23,031 nucleotides of DNA from Silene noctiflora. Taxonomy: Eukaryota; Streptophyta; Magnoliopsida; Caryophyllales; Caryophyllaceae. Shown here one piece after another: positions 1-12,400 of the stretch. The notes under the pieces were generated by a model that was given only the letters and a program-made list of their open reading frames with translations, made no database searches and was not told the origin of the DNA. The DNA lies in the NCBI GenBank assembly GCA_009801015.1, contig VHZZ01010104.1, positions 5,468 to 28,498 of the forward strand, read 5' to 3'. Position numbers and translations under genes: made by a program. The number at the start of each line of letters is the position of its first letter. Position 1 is the first letter of the stretch.

Positions 1-1659
1 ATGTTTTCTTTACATTTTGTTATGCATGCACTAGATCCACCTAAATTAATGAGTTAATTTATTTTGTTGTTTGATGAGTCAAATAAAAGGGTTTATGAAA
101 CTTACAACCACACATCCAATGGTCCACCCCACAACTAATCGGGTGGAAGAACTCCTTCTATGTAAGACTCTCCTGATACCATGTCAATCCGGTGGTCGAT
201 GATAGGTAAACTCCGAACATATATCTATATAGATCGTCGCTTTTCATCTCCCGGGCACACCATTTCCGCATAACAATGTAGTCTCCTTCTTGCCCCCTTT
301 GGGCATGAGATATAACTCGGTATCCACAATGGTCGTCATCTTTAACGTCTACCCACGTGTCAAAGTGGCCCCAAAGCTTCTATGATATACCGTATCGTTT
401 AGTCCATGATGATATAAGGCCAATGGTGTACTTTCTTTTCAACGGAGCACCGGCCACTCTTGAAGGAAAGTCACCAACTCTTTGTTGTCCATTTGTTGAA
501 CCGTCAGTGCTTGGTGTCCCGATCTTCCTTTGGATATGCTCGAAACCCGACTTGTTTCTCGATGTAGGACCTTTGGGACGGCCTTTACTGATGCTCATTA
601 ATAGGGGGTGCCAAAATATCTTCGTCCTCCGGGTGTTGGAAATCATACAACATTTCTATGACTGCCCTCCGGTAAACCGGGTCTCTGTTTCTCACACCAT
701 CAACCAGTTTCTCAAAGACATCATTATCATTTTTCGGCATTTGTTCAGGACTGTCGTATACCAATGTCTTCCAAAAGACATGAATATCCTCCAGATGGAC
801 CTCATACCTCTGTTCTTCAAAGAAACCAAGTTGCATGCACAAGATAATCCATGAGTTGTTCGTAGCACGTGACCACATCGATCCTCCAACCCGACACCCA
901 AACCAGGTCCTCTCAAAAGTTGTTTCTCCATTTTCTCTATGGTCTTAGTGGACACGATCCCATGCAACAAGGATAATATACTAGATGTTATCCTTGGTCT
1001 ACTCCTTGAATCTTCGAGTTTTTTTCTAATTTTCGAATGTTGACATTCGAGTATGGAGTGGATACAGGACCACATGGTATCAAGTGTCAGATAACTACTT
1101 TTCAACCAAGCCTTTAACAGGGAATGAACTGACTCAACACGGGAAGTTGTCGTGTTAACAAGATGGAATCACTCTTTTGTATAGCATAATAGAAACTTCA
1201 CCGCGTTCTCACCCAAGCGTTCCCGATATAAGTGGCCAAAGGACACCACTTACGACAGAAAACTGACCAAGCTTGCTAAAACTCTTGCTCGGTAAGTGCA
1301 TTGATCACTCTATTCCAACCCGATTCTTCATTTGTGATGACATGGATCTTGTAACTCTCAAGGTGGTAGAAAGTCATCATTGCTTTTGCATCGATAGCTT
1401 TGTCACATGCCGTTGACATAACAAATGATCAACCTCGGGATATACTGCTTTAATAGCGTTGATCAAACCCAATTCCCGGTCGGTGACGAAAACAGATGGG
1501 GACGCTCTGGTGCAATCTAGAATGTCAACTAACTTCTTCAACAACCACTTGTACGAGTCCTCGGACTCGGTAGGAAGCATCTCACATGCGATTAAGAACG
1601 AAGACCTAGTGGGTGTGACACCAACAAGCTCAATGACTGGATTCTTGTATGTGTTGGTA

Positions 1660-1701
1660 TTATACGTCGAATCCATGATATTATACGTCGAATCTATGAT
1701 T
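1660..1701 (-). repeat. 21-bp in-frame tandem duplication inside the transposase core
   Basis: Copies 1660-1680 and 1681-1701 differ at two positions. On the minus strand they duplicate seven codons, so the protein reads IIDSTYN-IMDSTYN, doubling the segment with the first catalytic Asp of the DDE triad. The duplication keeps the frame. Confidence 0.9.
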
Positions 1702-2525
1702 ACCACATAAGGATAAGCCCGACACGACTTCACGGAATCGAGATGTGCCATCGAAACATCTCGTGTCTCGGAATTACTCTCATGCCAATGTACGTAGTTC
1801 GCTTGTACGGCTAGAGCCAACATATGTTGAGCGATGTTCCTTTCACTCCTTAATTCTCGCCTAATTTTTGTCTCGTTATAGATCTGGGTGCTTGACGGTT
1901 GAGGTTTTTCGGGAGTTTTCTAGTGAAGACTATTTTTAATATCCCTTGGTAAAACCCTGACCATAGTTTGTTGTCTTACATAGGCATTCTCCTCGTCGTC
2001 CAATCCCGCAAAGTGGCGATCTCCGTCCTTGTAAATTGCTACATTATAGTTGTGTCGTTCACCATCCTCAGAGGTTATAATGTTCCAAACGACCGTCACT
2101 TGATCATTTTTTACCACGTAATTTTGCACGGCACGGATACGGAACAGACATGAATATTTAGTCGACCTCCTTGGCCTTTCGGGATCATTCGTTGGCGGGG
2201 GTAGCCCATGTCTTGAACATTGAAAGTAAGTTGCCAACAATCCGTTTTCTTTTCTGTTTTTTGCCCTGTTATTTACTTTAACCAAAGCAAAACCATTCTC
2301 GAATGCTATACATTTAGTCCAATTGAAAGCATCATCACGCGTTTCAAAGTCTAAAGTCGTCACGAACAACGGGTTGTAATCAAAGGAATTCTCGCCAAAA
2401 ATCTCCCACGAAATCTGTTTCATGCAATTTGAATAATAGTTAGACAATAAAAATTAAACATAACCTAAATAAATTACGTTAAAAAGAAGAAAAAGAATAC
2501 GCGTTAATTGTCTGACCACTGACTG

Positions 2526-2781
2526 AAAGTTGACACTCAACATTCAATCCATAGCCAAACAATGAGGTTCCACCAAACATTGACACCCAACGTTCAACCA
2601 TGGACTGAACCATGAGAATCAACGTTCAGCCATGACCGACGTTGAATCTCGTCCAACCGTGGTCAAACTTAACGTTTGACCATTGTTGAACGTTGAGATT
2701 TAACGTTTGGCCCATGGTTGAACGTTGATTCTCAACGTTTGGCCCATGGTCGATTGTTGAATCTCAATTTTCAGTCCATGG
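2526..2781. repeat. 32-bp tandem/inverted repeat array in transposase intron 1
   Basis: Three direct 32-bp units lie at 2680-2711, 2712-2743 and 2744-2775, each starting CCATKGT and sharing the GTTGAACGTTGA core; a fourth start follows at 2776. Units in the opposite orientation fill about 2560-2660. The best pair of arms, 2613-2634 and 2713-2734, matches 21 of 22 bases as an inverted repeat with a 78-base spacer, so the transcript could fold into a long hairpin. The array lies wholly inside the inferred intron (2415-2924). Confidence 0.85.
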
Positions 2782-3221
2782 CTTGTATAATTTCATATTT
2801 ACGCAAAAAGATCCGCAAAGTTTACTCCAATACGTGACATAATTCAAGTAACGAATAGATTAAACGATTCGGAAAAAAAAAGAAAAATAACGAAATTAAT
2901 AATGCGATTAAGTTGTTTACGTACCAGTGATTCGGATTCCGTCATGTCAATCGATGTTCTTAATTGTTGGTGTTGGTTTTTTGTTTTAATTTAGTTGGTT
3001 GTACTAGGATTGGAGAGAAAAATGCGTAGAGAGAGAAAATTACGTTATTGTGCAAGGGAAATTATCGTCTCATGGAATGAAAACGACGTCGATGAAAACC
3101 ACAGGAAGAATGGACAAAGACGGGCTAGGGTTAAACATCAAATTAGCCAGTATAGGTAACAGTGGCTGTGGATAATCACGTAAAGATTTGCAGAAAGGTG
3201 AGAAATACAAATCCGAGAAAA

Positions 3222-5334
3222 ATGGCAACTTATAGCAGCAGCAGAATGCTACTTGCATTCAGGTCAACAACTACAGACATCCCAATAGCATTCCCAAATT
3301 CGTTCTTTCAGAAAAGAATCCAAAGGAATTACTCCATTAAATCATCAACTCTTGATCCTCCTGATGTTGCTCGTTTAGCTCAAACTGCCTGTATATCTCT
3401 CTCTTCTCAGGAAGTATGTTATTTTATGTTACAAGATTACATCTTGTTCAAGTTTTGTTACTACCCATGTCTCTTTTTTCGTGAAATTTTAGTTGAGTTT
3501 TGGTTTAATTGATTTTTTTATGGATGTAGGTTGAGGAATTTGGTCCTAAAATTCAGCAAGTTGTTGATTGGTATGTTATTCACTCTTTGAGTTGGGTTTT
3601 TGTTTTGAATTTATATTGCAATCAATTCTGTTTACATTTGGATTGTTAGCAGTTGTCTGTGGTTGATCTTTTTGCTGTTTTTCTTGAGCCAATGGAGAAT
3701 TTGTTGGATTGAATTGTCATTATTATAGTGTTGGTTTTGTAACTAGGAATGTATGAATGTATCAAGTTACAATACTAACTAAGCCCTGTAGCCACCAAAA
3801 TTTATAACTGAGTAGACAAACCTAGAATTCCTATGGCAGTGCTTACTCCCAAAGGCTTTGTTTGGATGGAAGGATTTGTACGCAGAGAGAGGAGGCAATT
3901 TCCCTTGTTTCGTTTGCATGTGCCTCCTACGAGCAAGTTAATATTCTGCCTACATAGGAACGGGACTCTGTGTAGTTATTGGTTGTAGAACTCTTATGAT
4001 CATTCAAGATATCTGTTGTCGATGATGATATCATGAAACATTTCGTCTGTCTTTGGCGGGTCTCAAAAATGTTGTTGGACCATGAAGAAGAGGAAGTCTT
4101 TGTATGCCATTTCACAGTTATAAATCTAGGAGACCTACAGCTCAGCTGACTAGTATGAGATGTGCTGCATGTTGTAACGCCTTAGTCTTAACTGAAAACA
4201 AAATTGGTTGATTGTATACTATCTATATTGTTCCATTTTTTCAGGTTCGGACAACTTCAAGCCGTTGATCTTGAGAGTATTGAGCCAGCTATTCGATCAG
4301 GTGCTTCTCCTTCTAATTGTACCTCGCCTGTTTTCTGACTTATTCTCACCCATCTAATTTTTGTAAAAAATGATAAACTTCTATTTTGCACAAACGCACG
4401 AACTTTTAGTTCATTGCGAATCAGCTGTTTTTTGCTTGGTTGAACTCTCTGGGAGTCTATACATTAAAGCCATGTCATTCTATTTTAGGGTTTTTGTGTT
4501 GATATCTTTCGCTGTATCAGTGACATCAAATATTCAAAATCAATGACCATGGTAGCTTATCTTTCGTGCATGCATCCTTATTTTCCACGTTCTTTCTGTT
4601 GTAGATGGTGATACTGATAAATGAATCAGGCAAAATGATAGGAGTATATGTTTAAACGGAGATGCTGTTATATGGACATTGCACAGCACTAGTTTCATGT
4701 TCGCTCTTCCATCTAGTAACATTGTACTAATAAGTTGATGTTATTATCATAGGATGGTCTTGTTGAGATAGGGGTCTTCTGTGTTATATCAGACCTTCAT
4801 TGTACTCAGACATAGCCGTGTGAGTTGTGACACTCAACACTCTGTAATCACTTTCAGCTGATAGAAAGTATGACGTCTAGAACCCGAATCTTGTCTTTTA
4901 GGTGTGTGTTAGTTTCTTTGGTGGTACTAGGGTAGGCCTTTTTTCCATGACATATTGACATCTGAGGCCACTGTCCAGAAACATTTTGGTGCTTACAAGA
5001 CCCATAAACCCTATAACATTGATGTGTATATGGAACAAAATTGAATTATAATTGTCATGATGCTTAGAGTTATAATCGCCATCGTATGTTTAATTTGTCA
5101 TCCTAACAAAGTTAATTACATTCACAGATATTGATGGTGACAATTTACGAGGAGATGTGCCTCGAGAGTTTGAAAATAAGTAAGGCTTTCCTCTCTTCTG
5201 TCTCTTTTCTGGGTTCTGGCTATCTGAACTTAAAACACCTTTTCTTTCCCATGTACAGAGATGCCATTATTGCTGCTATCCCAAACTATGATGAACCATA
5301 CATTAAGGTGCCCAAAGTCTTGAGCAAAGAGTAA
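3222..5334 (+). CDS. GATC: Glutamyl-tRNA(Gln) amidotransferase subunit C, organellar (GatC)
   Basis: Small subunit of the GatCAB complex, which amidates mischarged Glu-tRNA(Gln) to Gln-tRNA(Gln) in plastids and mitochondria. Exons: 3222-3413, 3530-3570, 4245-4300, 5128-5179, 5259-5334, giving 138 aa. All introns are GT-AG and phases agree throughout. The first 40 or so residues are Ser/Arg-rich with few acidic residues, as in an organellar transit peptide. The mature part has the GatC pattern: helical [16 protein letters not shown], then [18 protein letters not shown], then LRGDVP, and the C-terminal [12 protein letters not shown]. The start at 3222 (AAAATGG context) is preferred; an in-frame ATG at 3162 would add 20 residues. 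Introns of 674 and 827 bp hold nothing recognisable. The stop is followed after 6 nt by a probable 3'UTR intron. The gene is divergent from the transposase relic. Confidence 0.94.
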
Positions 5335-5340
5335 ACTCAG

Positions 5341-5433
5341 GTAAAGCTCACATTGAAGTTCCTTCATGTGACTTTTCTTTCGTATATTTCTTGTGGTATA
5401 TATGACTGATCTCTTTTGAACTTGATTTTTCAG
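5341..5433 (+). other. Probable 3'UTR intron of GATC
   Basis: A GTAAAG donor directly follows CTCAG at 5340, and a T-rich tract ends in TTTTTCAG at 5433. The intron lies 6 nt after the TAA, close enough not to be expected to trigger nonsense-mediated decay. It is inferred from splice signals only. Confidence 0.5.
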
Positions 5434-6180
5434 AAAAGAAGAAAAAAACTAAAACATTCCAGGGGCTACTTCACAACAAGAAAGCCTGAGGCGTCTCCAG
5501 TTGAGACTACGCTGATTTAACTAATTCCCTGCGACATGGAATTTACGTCCGTAGGCCTCAAACCATAGTGATCCTGCAACTGCACGGTCCAGAATGACTT
5601 GGCCCAAAAACACTCACCCGTAATTAACCACATTTGAAATATTTTAATGTAATCCAAAATGACTCGAGATTATTGCGTATAAGTCGTTCTTAATATTATA
5701 TACATTAAATAAATGGCTCGTTGTTTAAAACAATCTTTACTAAAACAACACTTTTGCAAAATGCTCATTATTGGTCCAATTATTATATAGTACAAATTAA
5801 AGCGGTCTAACACATACCCAAAATGATTCACCCCAAGGCTCCCATTGTCCAAGTGACCCATACTGAAAATCACCCGACAACAATACATTTGACTGAAATA
5901 AAAAGGAGCAAGAATACTCGACATTTCCTAAAAGAACCCACGACACAATTTTATATTGTTGTTTTTATTCCACTTGTTTTTATCTTTATTTTTCATGCTA
6001 AATTAGGATGAGTTATATCGCTCCAAGATGAAATTTAGACCATTTTTAGGAAATGGACCCTCCATTTCTTTTAAAAAATGGAGAGGATCCTAATATGTAG
6101 AGAATCAAAATAATCCATTGGATCCGAAGTGACCCGACGTAATTTGGGTACGCCCATCAGCACCGTGTATCTACAACCAC
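5434..6180. other. Intergenic region between GATC and EPSIN
   Basis: It holds the rest of the GATC 3'UTR (AATAAA at 5708-5713 is a possible poly(A) signal) and about 500 bp of AT-rich sequence. The stretch 5640-5900 contains short recurring phrases such as CAAAATGA and GTGACCCATA, which look like decayed transposon DNA. A similar 16-base phrase occurs near 14577. No convincing coding region is present. Confidence 0.5.
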
Positions 6181-6412
6181 CATCCTCTCGTCACTCTTTT
6201 CCCTTCTCTCTCCCGCCCTTTCTTCCCATCAAAGGTAAATACACTTTAATGAGAAAAAGTTGTTATTATTGAATTAAATTCAGCTGATTGAAACCAAATT
6301 ACCAAATCTTAAATCTCCTTTAGATCTATCGCATCATATATTCGCGTGAATTAATCATAGGTTTTTTTTTTTTTTTTTTTGAATTTAATCCAGATCATAA
6401 TCAGTGTTCGCC
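6181..6412 (+). promoter_or_regulatory. EPSIN 5' leader with 5'UTR intron
   Basis: A pyrimidine-rich leader (about 6181-6230, CT-rich as in many plant leaders) runs into CAAAG followed by GTAAAT at 6235. A run of about 20 T at 6362-6380 and then AATCCAG ends the inferred intron at 6393. The remaining leader reads into a good start context, TTCGCCATGG. Introns in 5' leaders often raise expression in plants; that role is not shown here. Confidence 0.6.
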
Positions 6413-9400
6413 ATGGATTTCATGAAGGTCTTTGATCAAACTGTACGCGAAATGTAATTGCATTCTTAATCTGTTGTTTGATTTCGTATCACTTCTTAAT
6501 TTCGCAAATTTGATTGTAATTTTGATTTATCTTATGTTTGAAACTAACTTGATTGTAGAAAGAGGGAGGTGAATTTGAAGGTGTTGAAGGTTCCTGAAAT
6601 TGAGCAAAAAGTTGGTATTTTTTCACCTTAATTGTCTTGTGTTTTATTTTTTGTTGAATCTAGCTTAATGTTGCTGTTAAATCATAGCAATGTGAGTTCA
6701 CAACTCAATTGAAGTCGTCATATTACTGTTATGTTTGTGTTTGATCATGATTTATAGTGTTAGGAAGATCGAGTAAAATGCGTAATTCGTAACTCGATGG
6801 ATTTGGATTAATTGGTGGCTATTTCGTGCTCAATAGGGTGCTGTTTTAGTTTAATTGATTTGTTGAATATGGATTTGGATGAATTAGTGGACAGTGTTGA
6901 TCTAACTAAGTCTTGTAGTTTTGTGACTTGGCAGGAATTTATAGATTTGTGTGGTTCGTCTTATGCAGAAGTGCAGAACTGATCTCTGAGTATTAGTTTC
7001 TTGTTAGTCAACTTATAGAATTTCGAAATGGCAACCAAATGAGTAAAGATTTTAGTCTCAGAAGAAATTTGAAGTTTAAAAATGAAACGTTAACAACTTA
7101 TACCTTTCTGAAAATCTCACTCTCACTTTCAGTAGTTTACAATGTAAGTCCGTTATACACAATTGTCCAAGATTTTTCTAACGTTATTACAATATATTTG
7201 AGATATAAAACCAAGTTCCCTGTAAAGGAAGTACAGATACGTGACTTTTGAAAGGTTCTTGTTTTGTTAGGAATCTAAAATGTCACCTGAAATTGCCTTT
7301 CTTCTATTTCTTCATGGTCTCCCCAAAACAATTTTGTTTCAACTCATCATAAGAATTCATTCTGATGATGGAAAGGGTAAGAGCGTGAAGGAAGGAAGAA
7401 AGTAAGTCAAAAAACTAAACTAGCTGAGTGACCCCCTTACTAAGTGGATTAAGGCCTCTGAGTTGATCTTCGAATGCAAAAAATATTATCAATCGGGAGC
7501 CATGTTGACTTAGGTCTCTGTGTCCTATTTGCGTTCTTCTCCAAGTCTCTTGGTTAATCAATATAGACGAAGGGGTTTGTTTATGTGATGTGCAAGCTTA
7601 GCTGTTTTGAGGTAATCCCGTCGTCCCGGTCAATTGTTTACCATTTTTATTTTTTATGAGAGGTATATTAATCAAAGGTAAACAGATGATTGGATGGAGG
7701 GAGTACTAGATTGTCTAATTTTAGATCATTGAGGACATTCAATTTAGATCCGTAAGCATGGGATTTTGCCTTCAGGTTGAAATCATCATTTTATAACAAT
7801 AAAGGTCCATCAGGCTGGTTGTTTCATATAGTGTTAAAGTTCTTCCGATTGGTGCCCGAGTTTTTGTCCTGTAATGCAGAAGGTGATGTTTGATAGACCT
7901 CCTTCGGTGATCAAAATCTCATAAAAAATGCACAGCTTACAAAAGAGAGTAATTAATGACTTCTAGTGCTACAGAGTATTGTGTATTTCTTAACTGTGGT
8001 CCTGCGGATACTCCAGGATCCAGATAGTGTTCTGGGAATTGGGATGTCCCCCTTTCCCTAAAATAGATAACCAACAAGTCCCGTCGAGCTCTTTTCTAGA
8101 CTTGCCAAATGATCTTTGTGATTTATGATAGGTGCTGGATGCAACTGATAATGAGCCTTGGGGACCTCATGGAAGTGCAATGGCGGAGATAGCACAGGCC
8201 ACCAAAAAATTGTAACTCACATTGAACTTTATTGGTTTAGTATCCAAGGTGATAGGAGGGTTTCGGGTATTTATTGCTTAGCTTTTGTTTTGTGCAGCAC
8301 TGAATGTCAGATGGTTATGAATGTTCTTTGGACAAGATTGGGTGAAACTGGCAAGGATTGGCGTTATGTTTATAAGGTAATTTTTCCCTTGGTTCTTATT
8401 GGAATATTATAAGCATGTCAGGCCACTGTCAGGGTTTTATCTGTTATTCTAATTCTAATGTAATCCAATGTTGAGTTACTGAGTGTCTGAGTTATCCTCT
8501 TATCTTTTTCCTTTGTATTGGCTCTTTAACAGGCATTATCTGTCATAGAGTATCTCATTGCAAATGGATCTGAGCGAGCTGTTGATGAAATCATAGAACA
8601 TACTTTTCAAATCTCCGTAGGTCTTCTTGGCTGGCTTTGTCTTGCTAACTTGAATGCTCATATATGGAAACCTTTTTTTTTCTTCTCATACTTCTTTCTG
8701 TTCTTCCTCTGGCGTTCAATAGTCCCTCACAAGTTTTGAATACGTTGAACCAAATGGGAAGGACGTGGGTATTAATGTTAGGAAAAAGGCGGAAAATATA
8801 GGCGCCCTTCTAAATAACAAAGATAAAATCCAAGAAGTACGGAACAAAGCTGCTGCTGCTCGTCAGAAGTGAGTGATTTAACTTTAAGATAATATTGCTG
8901 TAGTGCGTACTTCAGAATGCTTATGACATTTATGTGTGTGCTCACACTTTACAGGTATGTTGGCGTTTCATCAACTGGAATTTCTCATAAGTCGAGTTCA
9001 GCTTCGTTCAGCAGTGGCAGTTCCCAGAGCAACAATAGGTATGGAGGCTTCAGTGGCAGATATGACAGTGAAAAAGATGAAGATAAGTTTGGGGAAGATA
9101 AATTTGAAAAATTTGTTCCCAAGTCCCATCAAGGTGCGTCTGCTGAAAGGAAGACACGGTATGTTTGGTAAATCATTGATCATTTTCGTTTTTGAAGATC
9201 TCCTTTTGAGAAGTCCTATGAACAGATGTAGTGAACTCTGTTCTTTCTTGTCACATCTCACATCCCTGAATGTAATCAATCCCGAGCACTAGGTTATGCA
9301 TTAGGGTATTAAGTTACAAGGATTCTTCTTTTCCTTATTCTAAGAGAGTCTTTTCATATCTTCTATATGAAACACTTCTTTAATCTCAGAATGAAAAAAT

Positions 9401-12400
9401 TGTCAAGGAGTGTTTGTACTTTGTAGATCGAGGTTCTTTGTCCCTGGAAGACTTACTAGTTACTTTTAACGTTAGTCCATATGCAAGAGGATGCTAGCAA
9501 TTGAAGAACGGAGACTTAGGCAACCATGTTTTAGACTTGTGCTTTTTTCTCTTCATAGACATTTCCCATTTGCACACACTTCTTTGATCCTCTTTCATTT
9601 GGACTGGAGGAAAACCTAGAGAATTGGCTGAGTGAAGAATATTGATGGCCTATCTTTGATGTTGTTTGTCTATTGTGCAGCAAGGATCAGGTGCAGCCTT
9701 TAGCAGTTTCTTCAAAAGCTTCCGTTTCCCGTGCAAGTGCAATGAACAGTCAGATTGACGAGGATGACGATTTTGACCCCCGGGGAACTTCCACAGCTAG
9801 TAAGTGCTTACATTTGATTATTGATGTAGTTAATTTTGTCCAACAATGTGCAAATGTATGTGGCACATCTTTGTTCAGTGAATAAGTTTGTAAGCAAAAC
9901 CCACCCCAATGACCTGAGTGGGCCCAATTTGACATTTACCCATACAGAATAACCCGAAAAGGACCCAAACATTATTGTCGTTGAAGTAAATCACGCTCCA
10001 AACGAACCAATAATAACACACCTGTAACGGCCGGAACATACCCAAACTAAACTCAAATGCAGCATACCCGAATTGAGCCGGCCCAAATGTCCTCGGCCCG
10101 AATGATTTGTTTGCTAGGTCTAGTATTAATGGGCACTTTGTGAAGGTAAACTTCTTTCTTATAGTGACTTTTGCTGCTTGAGCTACCACTTATAAATGTT
10201 ACTTCGACTCTTCAATTTTGTGGGCATACCTGTGTCCAACATGACATTTAAAGATATAGGTTCGGAATCATTACCCGACACTTGCCAGTTTGGTACTTGT
10301 CCTTGTGGAAGCAGAAAGAGGTTCTTGTTGGCCTATGAAGTCCTATATTTTGCTTTATATGCTTACTCTTTGATCTCTTCTTATTTGCAGAGCCTATTGC
10401 TGGAGCTGCTGCACAAGTGGATCTCTTTGGGGAAAGTTTAATTGGAGACCTCTTAGAAACATCACCTTCTACTGCTCCATCAAAAAGCAGTGACTTGGAT
10501 AACAAGTCATCTGACGTTGATCTATTTGCAGATGTAGATTTTGTATCAGCTGCTCCCCAAATTGTATCAGGAGAAAATGCTCAAGCTGAGGTTTGTTTCT
10601 AATTGTTAGCCTCGTATGTTTCTCAAACTTTTAAACAAAGAACCGACATTGATTCATTGTTAGGGTGAGCTATATAATAACTTTCTAATTTTTCCCTTCT
10701 TTACTCTCTCATTTTTTTGCTATCCACATTCCACAATATTTGGTTTCTTTCCATAGTGTGTACTGTGTACTTTAGCTTTTTACAATTGTGAAATATTTTC
10801 ATGGAGAGAATCCAATTGATGCTCGGCTATGGAAAAATGCCCCAGTTTCGTTTATTTGACATGTTGCTAAGTTGCTTATGGTTTAAGGCAAGAAGCTATA
10901 AAAGATCCAGAGAGCCAAATGACCGTACTAGTCTTTAACCTCTTAATACTATATTTTCTCATTTCTTTCACTGCTGAATTCTGAATGTTATTTTTGTTCA
11001 AATTTCTCACGCTTTGTTAAATTTATTGAGGACTCTTGTAGGTGAACGTTGATCTCTTTGCTACACATCCTACATCATTTGCTTCTGTTTCTGCAACAAT
11101 GGACTTCTTTGGGGCACCGGATCTCATCGTTCAACCAGAAACAAAGTCCAAAAATTCTAGGCCATCAGATATGACTTTTCTGGACCCTTTTGCTGCTGTT
11201 CCGTTGAACAACTTTGATGGGTCCGATCTCGTTGGAGGATTCACTTCGCAAACTGATCAATCATCTCAAGATACCGCTGATAATACCTTTAAGAATAATG
11301 TGACAATTGACTCGAATAAATCATCACAAGAATCAAAGGCCCCTCAAAAGAAGGATGGTTTCCAGGTCAAGTCTGGTATTTGGGCCGATTCACTTAGTCG
11401 TGGACTGATTGATCTTAATATCTCTGCTCGTAAGTCATCACTCTGTTCTATATCAAACACATGTCATGTCTGATATCTCTCCTGTTATCTTTTGTTAGTC
11501 TGGGGACTGAGAGTGAAATGTGAAGCATATATATCTTAATGAACTATGATTTCCAAGTGTTTTGATGTTGGTTCATTTTAAAGTTGCTTAAACCCAAACT
11601 GAAAATTCAGTGAACCCCATTGAGGGTTATAGGTGATAGGAAAGAGGTGAAATGGATTAAAGAAAGTGTTTTATATTTGACCATACATTTCAGATGTTTA
11701 CCTGAAGCTGTTGTACTTTCCTACAGACACTTGGAAAAAAAAAATTCCCATGTTTGATTAATTGAAGATGAGATTGATTTGTGGTTCACTTTCTGCTGTT
11801 GTATTTGAGTGAGAGTTAAAATACCGAGTATGTTCAATTCTCCGCAGCTTTGTCTCCTTTATTTTGGGAAGGAAGATTATATTCGTCATTTGTTCCTCTC
11901 TCTTTTTTTTTGGATGGCGAAGGAATCCGCAACCGCTACTTTCGGTGCGCACTGCGTAAACCCCGAGTATATGGGGTACGAGGTAGCCTGCAAACCACGT
12001 ATACCGGGTCAACCACCCTTTTAAGAGGGTGAGAGGCTCGAAGTTTAGAAGGCATAGCCTTAGGCCATAAATCCCCACAAGATTGCTCCTGGTGGGGCTT
12101 GAATTTGAGACTCATGGAGTCTTGGGAGTTTCACCCAAGTTTTAACCCTAGACTCCACTCTTGTGGTCGATTTGAACTCAATTTCTAAGAAAAGTTTTGC
12201 ACATTGCAAATTTGCAAGACTTTCTGAATTTTCTTATAATGTTTTTCCTTTTCCTTTTTTAATTCTAATTCATTGTTTTGACGTGTTTTAAATGATGATT
12301 CATGTTAGCCATGCCCAAATCATTATAGGATTGAAGCATTGTTCTAGTTATTGTTTTTGCATTATTAATGCTCAACCTAATTGATGGACTGTGCAGCCAA

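Larger units (their letters stand above)
60..2945 (-). pseudogene. Degenerate Mutator-like (MULE/FAR1-type) transposase gene with C-terminal OTU-like domain
   Basis: Reads leftward. A tiny first exon (2945-2925, MTESESL) has donor GTACGT at 2924. A phase-0 intron ends at CAG 2417-2415, and exon 2 begins ISWEIFGENSF. The open stretch to 1923 resembles the N-terminal FAR1-like DNA-binding region. The stretch 1823-1377 is the MULE transposase core, with DSTYN (first catalytic Asp region), FVTDRELGL (second Asp) and LLCQRHV. The frame then continues in pieces: HVLRTTHGL followed by a Cys-containing zinc-knuckle-like segment (about 1105-800), then YRRAVIEMLYDF (about 690-640), then SKGRPKGPTSRNKSGFEH (about 595-540), then an OTU-like block DDDHCGYRVI (about 340-311) and VDHWM (about 127-113). 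Breaks: TAG at 1920-1922, 380-382 and 158-160; frame changes between about 1410 and 1105, near 800-850 and near 600-640; and a 21-bp duplication. MULE transposases use a DDE mechanism. The family call is from recognition, without a database search. The true left end is uncertain. Confidence 0.85.

Noticed and set aside
357..854. Long plus-strand open frame of 165 aa
   Set aside because: It is antisense to the transposase/OTU relic, whose minus-strand frames show clear family motifs; the plus translation has none.
1459..2153. Plus-strand frames opposite the transposase core
   Set aside because: They are antisense shadows of the MULE core and N-terminal region.
2680..2775. Regular 32-bp repeats, CRISPR-like in spacing
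   Set aside because: The units are directly adjacent without spacers, vary in sequence, have inverted partners and lie in a plant intron.
60..3160. Terminal inverted repeats of the MULE
   Set aside because: I looked for matching ends between the left edge and 2950-3160 and found none convincing; the left end may lie outside the window.
7039..7251. 70-aa plus-strand frame in EPSIN intron 2
   Set aside because: It is low-complexity with intronic composition, has no motifs, and lies inside a well-supported intron.
11758..12078. 106-aa minus-strand frame
   Set aside because: It lies across the SINE and flanking intron and shows no protein family features.
12095..12168. Possible tRNA gene on the minus strand
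   Set aside because: The A and B box-like sequences are degenerate and no cloverleaf with anticodon arm forms; they are the tRNA-derived head of the SINE.
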